Shown in pieces: positions 36,401-48,488 of a DNA stretch of 64,000 nt. Where the stretch lies: assembly GCA_963580455.1 (NCBI GenBank), contig OY756958.1, positions 28,222,501 to 28,286,500 on the forward strand, given 5' to 3'. The notes below the pieces were generated by a model. That model saw nothing but the letters and a program-made list of their open reading frames with translations. It made no database searches and had not been told where the DNA came from. Origin of the DNA: Euonymus europaeus. Lineage: Eukaryota; Streptophyta; Magnoliopsida; Celastrales; Celastraceae. Each line of letters begins with the position of its first letter. Positions within the stretch are counted from its first letter, which is position 1. The position numbers and the translations under genes are program-made.

Positions 36401-38742
36401 CCACTTTTGCTGGTGGCACGCCATATTTTACCGATGTTACTGAACTTACTGGTTTTGATATGTGAACATCGCTATCCATCTGATGTACATTACTTGTGAC
36501 TGAAGACTTGACTTCATTTAGGGGGGCGTCAGAATCACTATTCTGATTCACTGCCAAAAGCTTGCAGAAAATGTTCCTGCAAAAATTATACCAAAAGGAT
36601 ATATTTTGGTCTTAATTTGTCGACTGAAAAATTAGTCACTTAAGTATGAGGGAAAGGAACACAACAATTAAGTTCATTAACCAATAAAAAGAAAAATAAT
36701 GAAGGCCGACACATTTATTATTGGTGGCTGCCTTACTTCAAATCTGTTGCTCCAAAACTTCCAGAGAACTCTGCTAGTTCACTGATTTCCTTAGAAGAGT
36801 AGCTGGCACGAGCAGCATGGTCTAAAGCTGCAGCTAACTCCCTTCTTAGTACTGCGAGTCTCAAGTCTATAGCTCGCAACAGTTCATTCCTGACAGTATC
36901 ATCAATAAACTTAGCAGGGATTATGACAAAATGAGCTAATCCAAAACATCACAATCAAGAGAACGTACTTTGAGGTGTCTGATGATGCATTATCACCTTC
37001 AGGCTGTTTGCACGTAATAAATTATATTAGCTGCTACTATTAATAGAAGTCAAAAAAATCAATAAGCAACAACGAAAAAAATTGCATCCTAAATTTCTAT
37101 AAGAGGCCAACTAGAAATAAGAGAAAGGTGATCCAAGGAATTGTGGAGAAAGGCATTACTTTCAGATTCGTCGCAGTATCAATTGAGTTGTAGCCTGAAG
37201 AAAGAAGAAAGAACAACATTACTATCAGCTGAACTCAAAAGTTCAAAATATTTTGGATGCAATGCAAACAACCAATTATAAGGAGAACCGAGAAAGAAGT
37301 ACTCCAAAAAATTCTTTGAAGTTACCTGTGTCCCGTCCTTCAGATAGATTCTGGCAGCCCTAAGGAAAGAAATCTCATTGATGAGCAATTCTATACATTT
37401 AAATATAAATAAATAGAGGACATGAGAGATGACCTGCACATGCAAAGATAATTGAAATTGTCTGGCTGCTTCCAATTGAGCTATCTCTCCTTCTATACCC
37501 TTGCCAGTATTTAAAAAATCCTCAGAAGCCACAATTTGTAGGAATCTAAGAAAATATATGAGGATTTAATCAATGAAGGAGAGGCAATAATAAGTTGTGC
37601 ATAACAAGCTGTAAAAAAATAGATACACGTAAAGAAACTGATTGAGAACCTGTTTATGATTGATTTTGTGAACCACGCTGCAGAACTGAATTCTTCTGGC
37701 AGTTCAAGGGTAAATGTAGAATTGGATCCTTTGGCATACAAATCATTTACTCCAGATAAATGTGGCAAGAGTTGTTCCAGTAGGCCAACAGACAGTTTTT
37801 CCACTTTGTTTTTACAGCAAACAAAAGCTTCATACCTAAAACACAATTGTCATTCCAAAATGCTTTATATGATCCCAAGAAAAAGGAAAGAAAAGAAAAC
37901 CCTGATCCATTATGGAATGTTGATAAACTTGGTGGAGACTAATGCCATCAGCACCATATTTTATCCAACAGAAAATCCATGAGGCCACTTTACGCACAGA
38001 AGTATGTTAACCAAAAATAAAGTCATGCCAAAACAGTTATAAATGTTTGTAGAGTGAAATTGCTTCCTAAGTAATAGTAGGTATGATTGGCCATGATATC
38101 ACAAGTGCATGGTCACACAAGAACCACTGAGTTAGAAAAGATTACAACTAGAGTGAGATTAGTCGATGAACTCTCCATAAAATATTAAAATGGCATTAAA
38201 AAAAAAGTAATGTCACACATATTCCCAAAACATAAAGGTGACAGATCATATGTGTTAGTGAAACCTGTCCAACACCCAGTTTGCACGTTGCTTCAATGAG
38301 AAATAAGGATCCAATTATAAACACATATTCACATCTACATTCAACGACTATTGGCCCCTATTCCTACTGAGAATCATGAACCGAATACTTGGCTATATGA
38401 ACTAACGAAGAAACAGATGTTAGAATGTTTCCAAATATACAGGTAGTATGTGAAAAGCAAAAGCATTAAAGCCTTTGTGAAAATAATGAACATAGACTGT
38501 TGAATAGACACTGAAAACTAAGTAGTATCACAAGTAAGAATAATTTTCAAACTGGAGTGTTACAATACAATAAACTGATAAGCTATTATTGTTGAAATTC
38601 TATCAAATATCCCAGAAGGACCAAGAAATTGCTACTCTATGCCGAGAAATGCATTCCGAAAAGCTACTAACCTGTTTTCAGATGGAAAAACCTGAATGGT
38701 CGCATAATCTAAAGGAGCATCACCATCAACTCCACTCTCCAT
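33441..38742 (-). CDS. COP1-interacting protein 7-like nuclear protein
   Basis: This is a plant-specific large protein related to CIP7, which Arabidopsis work links to COP1 and light-regulated gene expression. Ten coding exons (38742–38672, 37835–37650, 37545–37434, 37359–37326, 37194–37160, 37003–36969, 36889–36737, 36576–34100, 33755–33675, 33496–33441) join perfectly in phase to 1079 aa. The N-terminal conserved part has PLDYATIQVFPSENRYEAFV, AAWFTKSIINRFLQIV and ELLRAIDLRLAVLRRELAAA. The 2.5-kb exon 8 encodes a charged, Ser/Lys-rich, largely disordered middle with FESKQKNQ and PSFYNKVTKKNS. The end TKSFFSLSAFRGSKPNE is the family's signature. Basic clusters suggest nuclear localisation. 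Exons 4–6 are only 34–35 nt. Confidence 0.92.
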
Positions 38743-39748
38743 TTGCACTATCTCAGCTTAAACAAAAAAGAAACCTGTAACGAAAATAAAAAGGGCCATC
38801 AACAACTTCCCCAAAGAAATGCCAGAATGATAAGTGGAGTCAATGCGGGAGTCGCTCAGGCTTCTCAAATTCAAAGATCCCACATTTCGGGCAATAAGCA
38901 GTTTTTTACAAAAACCAATTGATAATTACAGTCCGAAAAATCGAATCACAGGAAGAAATATGAACAAAAAAACTCAAGACAGCAAAAGTGATAGTAGAGA
39001 AGTAGGATAACATATACTAATCAAAGTTCTTACTGTAGACTATAGAGTGAGTGCAATGTGACAACAGGGTTATAGCTAACATGATACAGAAAAAGCATCA
39101 AAGGGAACAAGGAAGATGAAGACTTTTAGCTATCGAAACAACTGTCTTGAAGCCAGATCTAGCAAATGAAAACCCCCACCCAACCCAACCCACCAAACCC
39201 CAAAAAAAGGCACCACCGACAGATGACATTCATTCGAAGCGAAGAAAGACATTGCCAGATTTGGATTTCCATAACAAAACCCAAAAATTTGAAAAGTAAG
39301 GAAGCTTACCTTAAGCTCCAACTGAGAGATCTCGAAGTGAGAATGTGAAGCTGAAAGGCGTTTGTTTTGGGGCGGAGTTGTTTTCACTGCGATAAGTAAA
39401 AGAAAACGAGTGAGCTTCACCAGCTAATGGCGCCTTGATTGCGTTGGTCGATCAAGACTCTTAACGACACACGACGTCGACTGACGTCGACACGCACTAC
39501 TAGTTTTTTTTTTTCCTTATCTTTTTCGCCAAACAAAATATTTTGAAATGATTTTCTCAAATGGGAAAAGAAAAGAGAAGAAGGTCGACAAAACGTAAAG
39601 TATTCGTTCCTTCTTCTCATGGCAATGCCCTTCCATTCATTCCCCCAATTCATTACGCTACCGCTACGGGATGTGAACTCGAGCTCGATCAGGCTCTGGG
39701 TGGTAGGGAAGCCATTACATCCTACAAAATTTGTGGACTTCTTTATTA
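38743..39748. other. Leader and upstream region of the CIP7-like gene
   Basis: On the minus strand a likely 5' non-coding exon ends at GGAGCTTAAG|GTAAGC near 39309. The remainder is promoter sequence with no other gene seen. Confidence 0.45.
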
Positions 39749-40721
39749 CAGGTCGTTTGGTTTGTAGAATAATTCAAGTGGAATGATAATGAGAATGAGA
39801 GTGTGAATGAGAGTGAGATTTTGATTTCAATGTTTGGTATGTATAAAAATTGAGAATGGAAATGAGGATGAGAATGTGTTTTGTTCATTATGTTATTTTT
39901 ATTTATGTGTAATAAAAAAAATATTTTATCAATTTTAATAATGCATAATTAACTAATTAAAATAGTTTAATAAAATTACATACTTTAATAAATTAAAACA
40001 TAAATATAATCTAAATATATTAATTAATATCCAAATTAATAAAAAATTGGCAGCAAGGTTTACAAAAAAATTGAGGCAGTAAGAACAAGAACATATAAAC
40101 CTAAAATTCATTGACATGTTAATCAGATAGGTCTCACGACAAGGCATGAAGCCATAGGCCCAATCTCATATAGTTAGTCAAACGTACAGGCCAAATTGTC
40201 AACAAACCCCACCTTTTATCAAATCAAAGCAAGATTAGGAGTTCTACCTGTTCGAAGTCTCCTCTGTTTGGTGGAATGGAAGATGTTGGGAGCGCTCTGT
40301 CTGGAGGAATCAATGACGATAGGAGCCCTCAAACCAGCCGGCTGATTTGTGCCTGGAGGAATCGACGATGGGAGCGCTCTGTCTGGATGACGATGGGAGC
40401 CCTCAAGCCTGCTGCTTTGCGTCTGGACTCTGGAGGTCTTCTCTGCCCTTGCTGTCATTATGGTTTGGGTATTTAATTGGACGGATGATATTGATTTGAT
40501 CTTACGGTGTCAAATCATAGCATATGAGGGTAAACTTGACATTTCAGTAGCAATTCCACATAGAATCACCTAAACTCACCTCTTCTTGCTGGAATGAGAA
40601 TACAGGAGAGAGAAAGGGTGCCATTCCCTCAAGATTTTAATCCACCAAACGTGAGAATGGAATGGACCATTCCATAAACCATGTCAATTCCACCCTGATT
40701 CCCAACACCAAACACGGACCG
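39749..40721. mobile_element. PIF/Harbinger-like non-autonomous element
   Basis: The left end CAGGTCGTTTGGTTTG and the reverse complement of the right end, CGGTCCGTGTTTGGTG, form imperfect terminal inverted repeats of the GGYC..GTTTGGT kind common in Tourist/Harbinger MITEs. TTA trinucleotides flank both ends (39746–39748 and 40722–40724), the expected target duplication. The 973-bp interior has no transposase frame. It contains an imperfect internal duplication with an 82-bp period built on GGGAGCGCTCTGTCTGGA (from 40288 and 40370). Confidence 0.6.
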
Positions 40722-42679
40722 TTAGAATTTATGTTATAATTGTTATAAAGAAAGTATTTTGATGCATTTTTGTTTTAACCCGTTTTCCCTTCCGACAAAT
40801 ACTGTTTTACTTATTGATTTGCTTAAAAACATAATTGAGTTGAGTATAAGCATTGTTCAAATTCCTAACATGAGTTAATTCAAGGTAAGAATGGGATTAT
40901 TAAATCTAAATAAAATTCAAGCAGCAGTGTTCTAAAATGTGGCGCCTAGGCGACAGCCGGTTGCACCGAATAAGGGCAATTCAGTTGTTTTATGTCGTCC
41001 TCCGTCTAATTCCTATTTTGTCCGCTTAGAACCCCATATAACTTGCATAATTGTCAGAATTACAACAACAAAGACAAAACGCTATTTTGAACTCATGAAT
41101 CAGAATCTTATAATTGATATTAAAATGTAATAATCATATTGTATTTTCATTTTAGTATTTGTATGTTTGTACAAGGGAGGAGTTTACCCAAATAAATGTT
41201 AAACAATTTGATATATATGTATAAAAATTAGTTATATATACATTTATCGAACAATTGTTTAGGCGGCATCTAGGCGACTGACGCCTAGGAAATTTTAGAA
41301 CACTGAGTAAAATTAAGACTAACACTAAGTGAAGATAAATTATGGAAAAATTGTTTAGGATTATATGAACATCCTCGAATTCAAAATTCGAGATTATATT
41401 GTTGGAAACTAAACATTCAATACATATAAAACATGTTATTTCATGAAAAATCAAATATAAGACTATAAACCATATATCATATATGTAGAATTGAAAATGA
41501 GAACAACCGAAGTTACCAAAGATTTGATCGGAATGCAAACACGAGATTGAAGTGAGGTATGCGAACCGCAAATATCCTTAAGGTGAAAATGCCCCAGCCA
41601 CCGGTGTCAATGCTAAAGTGGGCAAACACTTCCCAAGATACAACACTCCCTTCTACCGGTAGGTGACACAAGTATATCGGTAGGCTCGTTCGAACCAAGA
41701 ATATGAACAGCACTCTCAGAAAGAATTGTTGGGAAGATGAAAAGCTATGGAAAGTGAATTTTGGCAAAGTAAAACTTTGGAGAAAATGGTGTCACTTTCC
41801 CATACCATTGGGCTACTGTTTATAGTAGAACCCAAGGAAAACGGATCCCTAAAAAGTAGGGATCCAGAAATAAATTCAAAATTAATATTGTAACAGAAAT
41901 ATTTTATTAAAACCGTAACGAAAATTTTGAATTTCGAATAAGTCTCATGTCCACATTCAACGAACCTAGTAGTGGGTTAGTACAAAATATTAAGTCCATA
42001 TGGGCTACGCGTGCCCGAGCCCGGGCCCGCAAGTGTGTTTTAATGAGCCCAAGCCCATTATGTAGAGCCTCTCTCCCTCACAAAAGCTTGAGTGTCATTG
42101 ACCCAAGTCTTACATCAAACACTTGGGTTTATAAACCCAAGTCACACAACACAATTATGAAATGTGGGATTCCCACATTTCTATTATTTTGCATTTAATA
42201 TATCATGCTTAACATGACCACTTTGGAGTCAATTTTCATTCAACCAAAAAATAGTTTTGGACAACTTTTAACTTCAATATTTAATCTTCAAATTGAATAT
42301 TAGAACCCACTAAATTACATTCAACTAATACTCAATTAATTGTAAATAATTATTAGTCAAATAGTGGTTGACCACCATTTTTCCAACATATATATCATTC
42401 AATTCACCAACTGAACTCTTTAATATGTTAGTTTTTTTAGTCTATCAGGAATGGATTTTCTAATTGCTAATTTAATGAATTTGGAAATAAAAATTTATTT
42501 TTCATAAGAAGTGTAGAACTAGTTTCAATTTTCAAGTCCTCCTGAAAGAACAATAAAAAAAATATAAATATAAAACGACGTCATTTTTGCGCAATAGCAA
42601 TCTCTCGAATTTTGTGACAGTTGACTGTTGAGGGACGAATTGAGAGAGACCGGGGAGGGCAGACGGACGATAGGGAACA
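40722..42679. other. AT-rich spacer upstream of the unknown-function gene
   Basis: It contains the hAT-like element at 40925–41305. The stretch 41780–42230 includes paired short repeats (GGATCCCTAAAAAGTAGGGATCC and several CCCAAGT/ACTTGGG copies) and looks like degraded retrotransposon or LTR sequence, but ends are not definable. No gene is seen. Confidence 0.4.
40925..41305. mobile_element. hAT-like MITE with CAGTGTTCTAAAAT ends
   Basis: The left end CAGTGTTCTAAAATGTGGCG and the reverse complement of the right end, CAGTGTTCTAAAATTTCCTA, share 14 identical terminal bases. Both ends then carry CGCCTAGGCG-like and GCGGCATCTAGGCG segments. The CAGTG terminus is typical of hAT elements. I could not find a clean 8-bp target duplication. 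The interior is AT-rich with no coding capacity. Confidence 0.55.
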
Positions 42680-44685
42680 ATGGCTCTGGTAGATTACGCT
42701 ATTTCCTCGGACGACGACGACGGCGACGGCGTATCGGAGGCTGAAGAACCAACTCCCCCGAAACGGCAAGCGTCGCCTTCAATTCTCCCTCACAGTCAGC
42801 AGTAATTCCTCTTACATCTTATTTTTCAAGCCTTGTTTTTTATCCACAAAATTAGGGTTTTGTTTCTTATTTGGGTTTCGCAATTTTGAAGGAAATCCGA
42901 GGAGCCATCACCTTCAGAGACTGCTCCGGAGCCGTTGCAGCTTCCGGATGCTTCGTTTCTGTTGAACGAACATGACTCGAAGAAGAAGAGAGACTCAAAT
43001 GGGTTGTCTTCCTCCCTTTTACCTCGAAATAAAGTCCCAAGAGGAACCTTGCCTCATACCAGAAATTCTCCTGATACCAGCGGTGGTATGCTAGTACCAC
43101 CTCAACTTAGTGGAAGGTATGTGCTTTTTTAAATTCTATTGGGTCTATTTACCTTCTTAATAATCTTATCATAAATTAGTTATCAGATATCCTTTTCTTC
43201 TCCAATCACTTCCAATTATGATACATGAAAGTCCCTGATTCTATTTTAGGCAGCACTTATGGTTGGATATACTACAGAAGTTTATGCTGGAGCCCCTGTT
43301 AGATGTTGCTGGGCTGAACCCAATGGTGTCATTATAGACTTTGGCAGCATGAATTCATAGTCTTTTTTAGGGTTAACTGTTATTTGTGGTCTAAGCGGGA
43401 TTGATTTGCGCTATTTCGTATTGGATGATCTCAGAGGCTAAATCTATTTCACCTTAATATACATGATTTTATCTATTGTAATTGCTTTATTATGTAACCT
43501 TGCTGGAGGATTGGAGTACTTGTTCCTTTAAGTTTTGTTCCTTGTTCCTTGGGCTTGCTTGGAAGAAATTATCCCCTACAGTACTCTCATTAAGTGATAA
43601 TTATAACCCCTCAATTTGAGAGGTTAGGAGGGTATAATAGGGGATCATAAGTCATTTTTAATTTTTTAATTCTTTAATCTACCTTACTCTAGCTTGTTCT
43701 ACCTCTTATCCAAGCAAAGTTAATAATTTATACTTTAATTAACTCTTAGTCTATCCAATCAAGGTAGAGTTTCATCTATTTTATCCAAGCAAGCCCTAAA
43801 TGTAATGTTAGATGTCAAGGGTTTTGTTATGTAGCAGGATCTGTTTCACTGGAACTTACTTTTAGTTTATATGTCGAGGGAATAAAATAGATGAAGGAGT
43901 GGATTTTCAATTAAGGAGTAGATAGAAAATTGAGGAGTATATCACGGACATTCAGAATTATAGGACAATGAGTTCACAAGGCTCTCTCACATTTGTTGAG
44001 ATATGGCAAGGGCAGTCTCTGCCTTCTTACCCTTGCATTGCCAAGATGCTGTTTCATGTTTTAACCCATGACAACTAGGTTGCAATGAAGCATACCTGTC
44101 CATCAAACTTTGGCTTCAGTGCTCAATTAATCTGACTATTTATATAAGGAGAACTTATACTTCCAGAGAGAGTCAGTGTAAAGCCTTATTGTGCTAGTCC
44201 GGATACATTTGTTTCAATCCATAATAATTTTTCTGTATGATTTTTTACCCTTCACGTTGGGAGTGGGTGGATGGGGTGGACTGTGGGGTTGTTAAAGGAT
44301 CTTGTATTTTCCATCAAAATGTGCCAATTAGCCTCACCATTGCTGAAATTTGAGGCAGTCATATATCCATGTCTTTATTCCAGGTTCAAAACTGTTCTCC
44401 ACCTTATCCACGTAACATTTTATGGACCATTTTCCTTCCAGGGAGGCATTTTAGTTTCAATATTTATTTTATTTCCTAATTTTATATCTGGTCTTATTTT
44501 ATACCACATCCTTTTCTTTTTTTTCCAGTGTAAAAGAAATAGTTTTTGACGAACCAAAGCACTGAAACCTAAATATGTCAGGACTGCTGCTGATGTTTTG
44601 ACTGTTTTTTGCCAGGAAAAATGTTGTCACGGAAGATATTGGCAAGCTATTCGTAAGAAAGTCCGCTGACGACTCATCTCGTTAG
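42680..44685 (+). CDS. Small conserved plant protein of unknown function
   Basis: Three exons (42680–42801, 42892–43116, 44616–44685) with GT–AG junctions in phase give 138 aa. The N-terminus is short with an acidic run (MALVDYAISSDDDDGDGVSE). A Pro/Ser-rich middle, basic KKKRDSNG, and LVPPQLSGRKNVVTEDIGKL near the end follow. The C-terminus is FVRKSADDSSR. The VPPQL.GR..V.TEDI..LF block is what I recognise from anonymous plant proteins of similar size. No enzymatic motif or membrane segment is present. The basic stretch may direct it to the nucleus. Intron 2 (1.5 kb) holds an inverted-repeat element. Confidence 0.75.
43551..43796. mobile_element. 246-bp MITE with 13-bp perfect terminal inverted repeats
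   Basis: GGGCTTGCTTGGA (43551–43563) and TCCAAGCAAGCCC (43784–43796) are exact reverse complements. The interior is non-coding and contains the hairpin CCCCTCAATTTGAGAGG. It lies in intron 2 of the unknown-function gene. Flanking trinucleotides (ctt and taa) do not match, so the superfamily is unassigned, although the ends resemble Tourist elements. Confidence 0.65.
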
Positions 44686-45233
44686 GATTACTGGGAATTG
44701 GCATTAGTTTCTTTGTATGAGACCCTGTTGTAGTAATGCAAAGTTATGGGAATGTAACAATGTCAGGACTGCTGCTGATTTTGCACTTGTATAAAATGTA
44801 AAGAACATCAACTCCTGGTGTTGACGTTTATTTCTTAACCTAGCTTACTTGAAAGCTGTCCTTGACTTCAACTTCCACAATGGTCTGGCTCATCGTTTGC
44901 TATGCTGAGTACTATATTCCCAATTTGGGGCGTCTGATTTTGACGGATTTGACAGGGCACTTGAGCTTAGTAGCGGACAGGAGTAGACATTGCACTACTA
45001 GGGTTAAAGTGTGTTGGAATAGTTTCCTTACAGATAACCAAAAGGTTAGAGAAAATTGACAATTATGCTATAGAATGACTGGTGGGAAGAATGAGCAGTG
45101 TCATTACCCACTTAAGACCCTTTACATTCGTGAAAAAATAAACCAATATTAGGTGGCACATCCTCTGCCTTTCCCGTCTTGCAGTGATGAAGTTTTTTAT
45201 TGTGTCCCTGAGAATGACCGTTGCAAATTGCAC
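44686..45233. other. Spacer between convergent genes
   Basis: This holds the 3' flanks of the unknown-function gene and the Ca2+-ATPase. It contains the second copy of a 20-bp direct repeat (44760–44779) whose first copy is at 44575–44594. No gene is seen. Confidence 0.5.
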
Positions 45234-48200
45234 TTATGCCTGATCAGGACCGGAAGGGAGTGTCTCATATCCATCTTGATGATACTCAGCAATGGGAGCA
45301 AATTTGCTTGTACCGACAGGTATGCACTTCAAGACAACCCCAACAAGCAAGCTCCCAGCTCCAATACACACACTCGCCACCCACAGTTCCTCGTTCAGAG
45401 GAACCGTGTCAGCAAATGTCCCAAGAATTTCAACAATAATGATCTGGAAACTCACTGTCGAGACTATGACAGCCATGAAAACCCAGCTCACAAACATGCC
45501 GTGGAAAACATTTATCCTCTCCATATCGCGGCTGTTTATCTCATTGAATACCTGGCAGAACACAAAAGTATTGAAAATGAAGGTATTCAGCACTGCAGTA
45601 GCATCAGTACCAACGAGCTTCAGAAGGCGTTTCCCGTCAAAGTTGAGGATTGCAAGAACAATAATCTGGTATACGCTTTGCCCGATTATATTTCTCCACA
45701 TCGTACGCGTAATGAAGTTTACATTCCTCCCTACTGGAGGTCTCCTCATCAAGCCATCGTTGGGAGGTTCTGTGGCTAATGCCAATGCACCTAAAGTGTC
45801 CATAATCATATTCACCCAAAGCAGCTGAACAGTAGTGAGAGGAGCAGACCCTGAAAGAAAAGGCTAGTTTGATTGAACCAAAAGTAGTGACTTAGAAATA
45901 TTAGCTCCAGTAATGTACTACTCACCTGTGATGCAGGCAGAAACAAAGTTGATCATGAGGGCTACGACGTTAACGGTTAACTGGAACTGCACAAACTTCT
46001 GGATGTTAATATAAACAGCACGTCCCCATCTCGCTACATTCACAATAGTTGTGAAGTTATCATCCATTATGATAACATCTGCATTTTCTTTTGCAACCTG
46101 TTAATGGACAGATTAGTTCTGTGATAACCAGATTTCATTGAATTGGAAATCCCCTAGATTTCATGTCGGTGAGCGATGACGAACCTCAGTTCCTGCAATA
46201 CCCATTGCAAGTCCAATATCTGCCTCATGTAGAGCAGGCGCATCGTTGGTGCCATCACCAGTCACTGCCACAACTTCTTTGAATGTATTCCTCAATTGGG
46301 TCACCAATGTGTGCTTATCCAAAGGCAGAGATCTAGCCATAACCTGCATCAATCAATATGAAATTTAACCGTTTTAATAAACATTGATTTCAATCCCCGG
46401 ATTGGCTGAAAGATTATTCGAGTAAAATACTAGAAAAACCTGTAGTTTTGGTATCAGCTCTTCCATTTCCAAAGGACTCTTGTTGCGGAAATCTGGCCCT
46501 TCCATTGCCAAACCATCTTCTGTCAAAATCCCACACTCTCTAGCAATGGCTTTCGCAGTATTGATATTGTCGCCGGTGACCATTCTTACGGTGATACCTG
46601 CTGCTAAACACGTTTTAACAGCTTCTCTTACCCCAGGACGCACAGGATCCTTAATTCCAATTACAGCTATTAGTGTATAACCATCACCTGGTATCTCAGA
46701 ATTTCCTTGTACATCCTTGAAAGCCAAGCATAGAGTTCTAAGAGCTTCACAAGCAAAACCATTTATGACATCTGTTATTTTATTCCTTTGTTTTTCAGAT
46801 AGAACCACTTGTTTTCCATCATTGTTAACCATCCGTTCGCACATTTTAAGGATTATCTCTGATGCGCCTTTGCAGAATGCTCGAAACCCACCTCTTTTAG
46901 GTAGAGAAACAAGTACAGACATCTTTTTCTTCACTGAATTAAAAGGCTCAACTTTCACTATTTCTGATTCTTGGCGATGAGTCCTTGAATCTCCCCCCAA
47001 AAGCAATCCGAATTCCAGCAGAGCGGTTTCTGTTGGCGTACCTAATATAGTGTTCTTCCCATCTTTACCTTTCACTACCTCTGAACTGCTGTTGAGGAAT
47101 ATAGACTGCAAAAGGACGTCAAATGTTTGTTCAGAAAAAGAGGACAAGAAGTCATGTTCAATCTTAGTGCTTCTTATAGTCTTGGTTTTTTCACTAATCC
47201 ACATTTTGTTCACCACCATATGGTTTGTTGTCAATGTTCCAGTTTTGTCTGTGCAAATGCAGCTTGCAGAACCCATTGTCTCGCACGCTGAGAGATGCCT
47301 CACTAGAGCCTTGTCATTCATCAGTTCTTTCATTGCAAATGCAAGGCTTAGCGTCACCGCCAAAGGAAGTCCTTCTGGTACTGCAACAACAATTATGGTC
47401 ACAGCAATGGCAAAGTAATTTAGAAGGTTCATTGCATCATCTAGAGACCATTTGGTGATCTCGTGCCGATGTATTTTTGAAACAAGAAACCTTGTTGTCA
47501 GTACCAAGAATGTCATCACAGCAAAAGCCAAGCCAATCTTTCCAATTATGGTTGCTACCCCATTTAGCTTCACTTGAAGTGGTGTCTCATCTTCACCACC
47601 TTCACTCAATGTAACCATCAGCCTTCCCCATTCAGTCCTCATACCAACTGCAGTCACCAACATTTTCCCAGACCCATCTTGGATTTTTGTCCCGGAAAGT
47701 AGAAATGGCCTCTCTTCCTCTACATTCACCGGCTCACTCTCACCAGACAAGCTTGATTCATCGACTGTTAAGCTGTAGCCAGCTATCAGAACGCCATCAG
47801 CGGGAACTTGATCTCCAATTGATAAATGGACGATATCTCCCACCACCAAATCGAAGATCGAAACTTTTTGTCTGCATCCATCTCTAGTCACCTGAACCAT
47901 TATATTCTTCTTCTCCTTATCCAAAACCTTGAATTGCAAGGACTGCTTGTAGTCACTGATTGCAGTGACCATTACAACCAGAACAATACAAAGTATTATT
48001 CCTAGTCCATCATACATGCCTTTAGGCCACCCTTCAGTGGCAATGCCAACGCCTACAGAGACCACGGCGCATACCATAAGAATGATTAGTGTCAAGTCGT
48101 GTAATGCTTCCCAGACAAACATCCAAAACGATCTGGAAGGTTTTTCAGTGTATCGGTTGCATCCATACACATTTTGCCTGATTGTTATGTCACTTGAAAC

Positions 48201-48434
48201 AACACCATCTCTCAGAGATACAGAGAGGTTTCTGGCTAATCCCTCAGCTCCACCATGTGATTCCAATCGCTTGCTGTTGTGGGAACCAACAACTGATGCT
48301 AGTTCATCAGGGTTAATGCGGAACCCAGATTCGTTGAAATCTTTGGACACATGGTGCTCGACAGCTTTGTTACCAGCTGCACTAGTTGAAAATTTAATGC
48401 CATGTTCCATCAGGAAATCAAGCTAGAAAACAAA

Positions 48435-48488
<54 letters not shown>

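Noticed and set aside
45153..45828. Long plus-strand frames of 178 and 208 codons
   Set aside because: They lie exactly antisense to the last exon of the Ca2+-ATPase, whose minus-strand translation is fully explained by the P-type family.
48376..48420. Premature stop or frameshift in ACA at the exon 2/exon 3 junction
   Set aside because: Using the TGCAG|CTGG acceptor restores a continuous, family-typical sequence, so the gene is intact.
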